Below are positions 59,415 to 64,000 of a DNA stretch of 64,000 bases, piece by piece (within the stretch, counting starts at the first letter, position 1; each line of letters opens with the position of its first letter). This stretch comes from Buddleja alternifolia (taxonomy: Eukaryota; Streptophyta; Magnoliopsida; Lamiales; Scrophulariaceae), in the NCBI GenBank assembly GCA_019426215.1, contig CM033396.1, positions 38,430,503-38,494,502 of the forward strand, read 5' to 3'. The translations under genes and the position numbers were made by a program. The notes beneath the pieces were generated by a model that did no database searches, was not told the origin of the DNA, and was given only the letters and a program-made list of their open reading frames with translations.

Positions 59415-59613
59415 TCAAGCGTCTCCACCAGAGGATATTCCTAACGCTTCTGAACCGGTTACTGTTGATAGTGCTGAGCTATCTCTTGACATTCGAGGTA
59501 CTATTTTTGATCCAGCCCATCAAGTTTCTTTTGACTCTCTCAAACACTCATTAAGGTTCAAGCGACCGGCTCCTCAAGCGGTTCCTTCAGATGAGAGTCA
59601 ATCTTTTGGTCCT

Positions 59614-60531
59614 TTGCTCAAATCCGTCTTGGAGAATATTAGCACCCACGCTACTCAGAACGAAGAATCTCTCCATTGGATTAAAGATGATCTGGCAAAG
59701 ATTGAAACTCACGTAATGAGCGCCCAAATTGCTCATATGCGTAGTTCAGCTCAAGCGGCTGTTGGTGAGTGCAAGCAAGATTTTCAAGAAATGCATGATG
59801 CCACTCAAGCAACCCAACTTGCCATGAAAGAAGAGCTTGAGAAGCGCCTTGAAACCTTTGAGACCTCTATAAATGATGCTACCAGCGCCAAGCTTCTCGC
59901 TCTGCAGGAATGCTTCGATAAGCGTCTGGGTGACATCACAGATTCTACGTCTCAGATTGCTCATCAGGTCAGTTTACTCACAGATCATTTCTTAAAGTCT
60001 GATGATGGCAATAAGGGGGAAAAGAAGAAGAAAGGAGAAAAGAGGAAAGCGTCTAGTTCAAGAGCTGAGGAGCCTCCGTCTCTTAAGCGTCAAGTGCTTA
60101 CTTCCACTTCTGCGCTTAGTCTTCCGTCTTGGATAACTGCTCAAAGTACATCTGGAGCGCCCAGTAGTACGCTAAGGGATCCTCCTAGAGCATTATATCC
60201 AAATCTACCAATACCTACAAGAGCACTTCTTGAACAGTTTGACATCCCTCTTCAAAGAACGTCCATTCCAGAGCCTACAGATCCAAGAATCTTAGCTGAA
60301 GAGAGGAAGATGACTGACTTTATCCAAGCTTTTCGAATCTGCCTAAGGTATATTGGTATTGACCCAACTGACTGGGACAATCATTTTACTGCCTTCAAGA
60401 AGAGACAACAAGAAGAAAACAAGCGCATAATCAACAAAGATCATGAAGCAATGATGACCTTGGAAGACAATCTGACTGAAGCTATCCGAGCTGAAATGCC
60501 CAAGCGATACAGAGTCAGACCAAGACATTAA
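59614..60531 (+). CDS. SIRE-like 3' ORF of unknown function
   Basis: 305 codons from ATG 59614 to the stop at 60529-60531; the frame is open upstream to 59395 (AEELVQASPPEDIP...), so the N-terminus is probably lost at the junction near 59415. Residues 1-130 are predicted to be helical (heptad-like stretches around KDDLAKIETHVMSAQIAHM and KEELEKRLETFETSI). A basic patch GEKKKKGEKRKASSSR follows at about residues 133-150 and a C-terminal domain contains FRICLRYIGIDPTDWDNHF. It sits between pol and the 3' LTR, where SIRE relatives keep an env-like gene, but no signal peptide or membrane segment is visible. This frame has no internal stop. Confidence 0.6.
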   Translation: MLKSVLENISTHATQNEESLHWIKDDLAKIETHVMSAQIAHMRSSAQAAVGECKQDFQEMHDATQATQLAMKEELEKRLETFETSINDATSAKLLALQECFDKRLGDITDSTSQIAHQVSLLTDHFLKSDDGNKGEKKKKGEKRKASSSRAEEPPSLKRQVLTSTSALSLPSWITAQSTSGAPSSTLRDPPRALYPNLPIPTRALLEQFDIPLQRTSIPEPTDPRILAEERKMTDFIQAFRICLRYIGIDPTDWDNHFTAFKKRQQEENKRIINKDHEAMMTLEDNLTEAIRAEMPKRYRVRPRH

Positions 60532-60766
60532 AGCTTTCTGATTTTACATTATCTATATTCTTGTCTCTTATATCTCCACTTGTTCAGTTGTAAAAATGCT
60601 TGTAATTCTCGATATATATATATATATATATATAAAATGCTTTTTTTTTTTGCTGAAACATCTCGTTGAAGCGTAACTAACTTTAACTAACGTTATCTAA
60701 TCAAGCAAACTTTTACTTTTGGCTGTCTAACTCTTGAACTATAAAAAAGTAAGTATTGCCATCATC

Positions 60767-60779
60767 AAAAAAGGGGAAA
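60767..60779 (+). other. SIRE-like polypurine tract
   Basis: aaaaaaggggaaa stands directly before the TGTTAGG that opens the LTR. Confidence 0.8.
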
Positions 60780-60780
60780 T

Positions 60781-60985
60781 TGTTAGGAATTTCATGTTAG
60801 ATGTTTTGATGATGACAATTAGGACTTTGTCTTAGACCCCAAAATATGTAAGTTTCATTTTAGTAGAAAATTTGTATAAGCTTTGAAGCGTTAGTTTTGT
60901 AATAGGCTTATTAGGCTTTGTTTTATTTTACTTTAGATTGTTAGGCTAAGTAGTCTTAGGCTGAGCGTCTGATAATTTCTGAGTG
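60781..60985 (+). repeat. truncated SIRE-like LTR start
   Basis: Starts tgttaggaatttcatg after the polypurine tract but reaches gag sequence after about 200 bp, far shorter than SIRE LTRs. An inverted repeat cgtctgataa/ttatcagacg (60966-60975 and 60989-60998) lies at the junction. Confidence 0.7.
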
Positions 60986-63016
60986 AGTTTATCAGACGGT
61001 TACGCTGACAAACCAAAACAAGAATGGTCTACAGACGAGCGCCGAAGAGCAAATTTGGACAATGTCGGACGAAATGCTCTGTATACAGCTATCGGTGACA
61101 ATGATAATCTTTTCAACAAGATTAAGTCATGTAAAACAACTAAGGAAATCTGGGATAAGTTAGCCATGATTTGTAGTGGCTCAGCTCAGATTAAAGAGAA
61201 CAAACTTTCCATTACCAAGGAAAAGTTTAATGGATTTAAGATGCTACCCAATGAAACGTTAGAGCAATTGGATATAAGATTTACAGCTCTAGTTACAGAA
61301 CTTACATTGTTGGGAATGGATTTACAGAACCGAGAAATGGTGGTCAAAATCTTTAGAAGCTTACCAAGTAAATTCTTGATGAAGACAACTGGTATGAGAG
61401 AATCAAATATGCTGGATCTTCTAACTCCAGAAGACGCCTTTTCAGAACTAAAAGCATTTGAGTTCGAGTTGAATTCTGCCAGTGATATTGTGAGTAGTCC
61501 AGTGATTGAATCTGGAGCGCTTATTGCATCAATCAAGGGCAAATCGGGTAATAAAGGAAAGAATTCAGATATCAATGAGGAAGAAGAGTTGGCTTTGCTG
61601 AATAGATTCAGGAAGTTCTTGAGATATGAAAAGAAAGGAAAAGGTTTCAATAATCAAGGACAAAGTTCATATCAAGCGCCCACTCCAGTACAACAACAGT
61701 ACCAAGCGCCTCATTATTTTGCTCCTTCACCCCAAGCGCCTATTCAATATCAGGCGTCTACTCAAAATCTCTCAGCACCCGTGGTCTCAAAGCCACACAC
61801 TGCAAGGTTATCAAATGAACAAAAGATGAAAACTAATCTTTGTTATAATTGCAGGAAACCAGGGCACTACCAGGTAAATTGCCCTTATCCAAATGTATCC
61901 AAGCCCTCAAGGCAGGATTATGTGGACAGAAAATAATTCAGGAGCAACCTTCGTCAACAAGGTTTGCTAGCGGAATCAGAACCAGCGTCCGCACCTGAAG
62001 ATTTGGAGTCTTCAGAAGAGAGCAGTGATGATGATGAGCTAGTGGATGACTCAGCGCTTATTTGTCTCATGGATAGAGATGATGAAGCATCTCCTGAGGT
62101 GAACACTGAATTATCTATTCCTCTCTCTTATGAAGAACTACTTGACAAAATCAAAGAATACTATAAAGATTGTCAAGATGCCGACAAAGTATATCAAACT
62201 CACTACGATATTATCTCATCGCTTACAAGTGATAAAGTAACGCTCAAAGCAGAGTTGAAAATTCAGCAACAATGCATTGAGAAGAACCAATCGCTTGAAA
62301 GTGAGATTACCCAATTGAAAAGTGATCTTGATATAATAGTCAAGAGAGAAGCTGAGCTGATGGCTAGACTTGCTAAGTCAGAACAGCTCGTCTCATCGTT
62401 GTCCAAAGCATCCAGAAAGCTCGACAATGTGACTGAAATAACAAGGTTATTTGGAGAAAAGACCGATTTAGGATGCAATAAATTCGGTAAACAACCAAAC
62501 AAACCTAATGTTACGGCAAACAACAAAGGAAAGGGTGTTTTCTTTGTTGAGAAAGGTTCACAAGGTCAAAAGCAAAATGAACCAAGCGACAAAGGTACGA
62601 GGCCAAATGAAAAAGCCAAAGCTGAATCAGGCAAGGGAAAGGCGAAAGCAAATGATTCACAAAGAAAGATTCATCCAAACGCTCAAAAGGCCAAGGGTAA
62701 ACCTAACCACTGTGAATCAAGCGCTAAGCGTCCAGCACCAAAAGTGCAACCCAAACCAGCGCCAAGGAAATACCGGCGTCAATATCCACAAAGATCTAGA
62801 TCATATTATCGCTACTATGATGATTATGATTGTTATTATAATCAAGGATATTATTATACACCCAAAAAGCACACACAACACAATGTGAAACCCAAAAAGG
62901 CCAATATTCCTACAATGAAGACTAGGCAAATATGGGTTCCTAAAGTTCTAATTCAAACTGACAAAGTTACTAATGTTAAAGGACCCAAGCAACAATGGGT
63001 ACCTAAACAGAAATAG
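60983..63016 (+). pseudogene. SIRE-like gag, N-terminally truncated
   Basis: One frame from about 60983 to TAG 63014-63016 with a TAA at 61934-61936. It lacks the N-terminus and starts within the capsid domain (KPKQEWSTDERRRANL, TTKEIWDKLAMICSGS, LEQLDIRFTALVTELTLLG). A CCHC zinc knuckle CYNCRKPGHYQVNC (61840-61881) follows just before the TAA. The second half has an acidic block, a long coiled coil (61960-62430, EITQLKSDLDIIVKREAELM) and a Lys/Gly-rich tail with Tyr-rich YYRYYDDYDCYYNQGYYY, ending WVPKQK. No genuine start codon is claimed. The coiled coil after the knuckle is typical of SIRE-type gag. Confidence 0.85.
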
Positions 63017-63031
63017 AACTTCCCTTCTTGA

Positions 63032-64000
63032 TTGCAGGTACCTAGAGCTAGAGTCGATACATCTGTTTGGTACTTCGATAGTGGATCGTCAAGGCACATG
63101 ACTGGTTCCAAGGATCTTCTGATCAACTATCGAGTTGCCAATGGTCCTCAGGTTGTATTTGGTGACAACTCCAAAGGTAAAACCAAAGGTATAGGTACTG
63201 TGCATAGGGCAACATCATGATAAGTGATGTTTACTATGTTGAGGGTCTAAAGAACAATTTATTACGCATAAGTCAATTTTGTGATAAAGGCTTTGAAGTC
63301 ATATTCTCAAGTGACTGTTGCTATATAAATGATGCTAAGACTAAGTCTACTAAATTGAAAGGAAAAAGAACTAACAACGTATATTTGGTAGATTGGGGTT
63401 CAACACTTGATAACAACCCAACATCCTTTGTTGCTAAAAATGAATCTAAAAAGGGTTGGTTATGGCATAGAAAAATGAACCACCTCAACTTTAAAACAAT
63501 CTCTCAGCTTATAAGTCAAAATCTTGTAGAGGGATTACTAAATGGACCATTTCACAAGGATTGCCTTTGTGACACTTGTCAAATGGGTAAACAAGTTAAG
63601 TCATCGTTCAAGAGAAAACCTCATCTATCTACCTCTAGAATACTTAAACTACTTCACATGGATCTGTTCGGACCTATTCAAACAACCAGTGTAAGCGGTA
63701 AAAAGTATACTTTAGTGATAGTAGATGATTTCTCTCGATTTACTTGGGTGGAATTTTTGTCATCCAAAGATGAAACATGTGACAAGTTAACAACACTTAT
63801 TCGACAACTTCAAACATTGAAAGATCTTAAAGTTGCAAGAATAAGAAGTGATCATGGTACTGAGTTTTCTAACAAGATTGTTGAGAAGTTTTGTGCAGAA
63901 AATGGAATACATCATGAGTATTCAGCTCCCAGAACTCCCCAACAGAATGGTGTTGCTGAGCGCCGGAACAGAACGCTGAAGGAAGCCGCTAGGACAATGT
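63032..64000 (+). pseudogene. SIRE-like pol, 5' part: protease and integrase (partial)
   Basis: The protease site VWYFDSGSSRHMTGS (63066-63110) is in the gag frame, after two stops (TAG 63014, TGA 63032-region). A frameshift near 63216 moves the frame, which then stays open to the window end. It contains the pre-integrase HHCC finger (WHRKMNHLN, CLCDTC), and the integrase core with HMDLFGP (63655), RSDHGTEF (63847) and GVAERRNRTL (63952), so all three catalytic acidic residues (D, D, E) are present. The line just before the protease, ttcccttcttgattgcag, resembles a splice acceptor. Apart from the one frameshift, this is the best-preserved copia integrase in the window. Confidence 0.88.

Larger units (their letters stand above)
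59415..64000 (+). mobile_element. SIRE-like copia sequences, rearranged, running off the window
   Basis: From 59415 the sequence changes from the older copia to a SIRE-like element: a 3' ORF, a polypurine tract, the start of an LTR, then gag, protease and integrase of the same lineage. The normal order would be LTR, gag, pol, 3' ORF, LTR, so the stretch is either two copies sharing one truncated LTR or a deletion derivative. The whole stretch uses gcg/agcg words unusually often, which ties the 3' ORF and gag to one family. Confidence 0.75.

Overview
The window is plant nuclear DNA, almost certainly from a eudicot. It is AT-rich and packed with transposable elements of plant-specific lineages: Athila, Tat/Retand, SIRE-like copia, CACTA with TNP2, Helitron with an RPA-like gene, Tourist MITEs and a TRIM. 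I found no intact host gene. The only gene-like locus not read as retroelement or DNA-transposase coding is a broken RPA1-like gene, and it sits inside a probable Helitron. The species cannot be fixed from the sequence.

Layout. 1-14.2 kb is an AT-rich graveyard: a probable 1.47-kb solo LTR (1381-2849), a hAT-type MITE with 8-bp target duplication (3092-3569), a possible Tourist MITE (3920-4465), a minus-strand Helitron with a clear 3' hairpin-CTAG end at 4863 and a decayed RPA1-like gene, a Tourist MITE with TTA duplications (9190-9657), and a TIR-flanked unit holding a 2x212-bp tandem repeat and a 30-nt C run (13065-13821).

14.5-39.8 kb is a three-element nest. The outer element is an old Tat-lineage Ty3/gypsy retrotransposon (14523-39821) with degraded gag, protease, RT, two RNase H domains and integrase, a tandem-repeat 3' UTR and an antisense coding region. 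It was entered by a copia element that survives as a solo LTR (15572-17170, duplication caagc) and by a 12-kb Athila element (22581-34657, duplication agagc). The Athila LTRs look about 97-98% alike by eye and those of the outer element about 88-90%, which agrees with the nesting order. Diverged copies of one ~360-bp sequence lie on both sides of the nest.

39.8-44.4 kb carries two MITEs (40203-40569 and 40620-40981) and a 914-bp minus-strand TRIM-like element (41363-42276, duplication gttat) with a GC-rich, internally duplicated core.

44.4-59.4 kb is a broken copia element: a 1.75-kb LTR, a tRNA-Met-type primer site and a leader, then pol remnants at 57383-59414. Between them lies a minus-strand CACTA element (left end 47791) with TNP2-like and TNPD-like remnants, itself entered by a 715-bp non-autonomous hAT element (49277-49991, duplication cataagca). 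59.4-64 kb holds SIRE-like copia sequence: a 3' ORF, a polypurine tract and an LTR start fused directly to gag, then protease and integrase running off the window end.

Functionally these are parasitic genes; all recognisable coding regions except the short SIRE 3' ORF carry stops or frameshifts. I did not find a convincing new biological system. The signals most worth following are the repeated GACCGCGGTC palindromes of the Athila element, the antisense gene and tandem repeats in the Tat 3' region, the small TRIM-like element, and the sequence duplicated around the nest.
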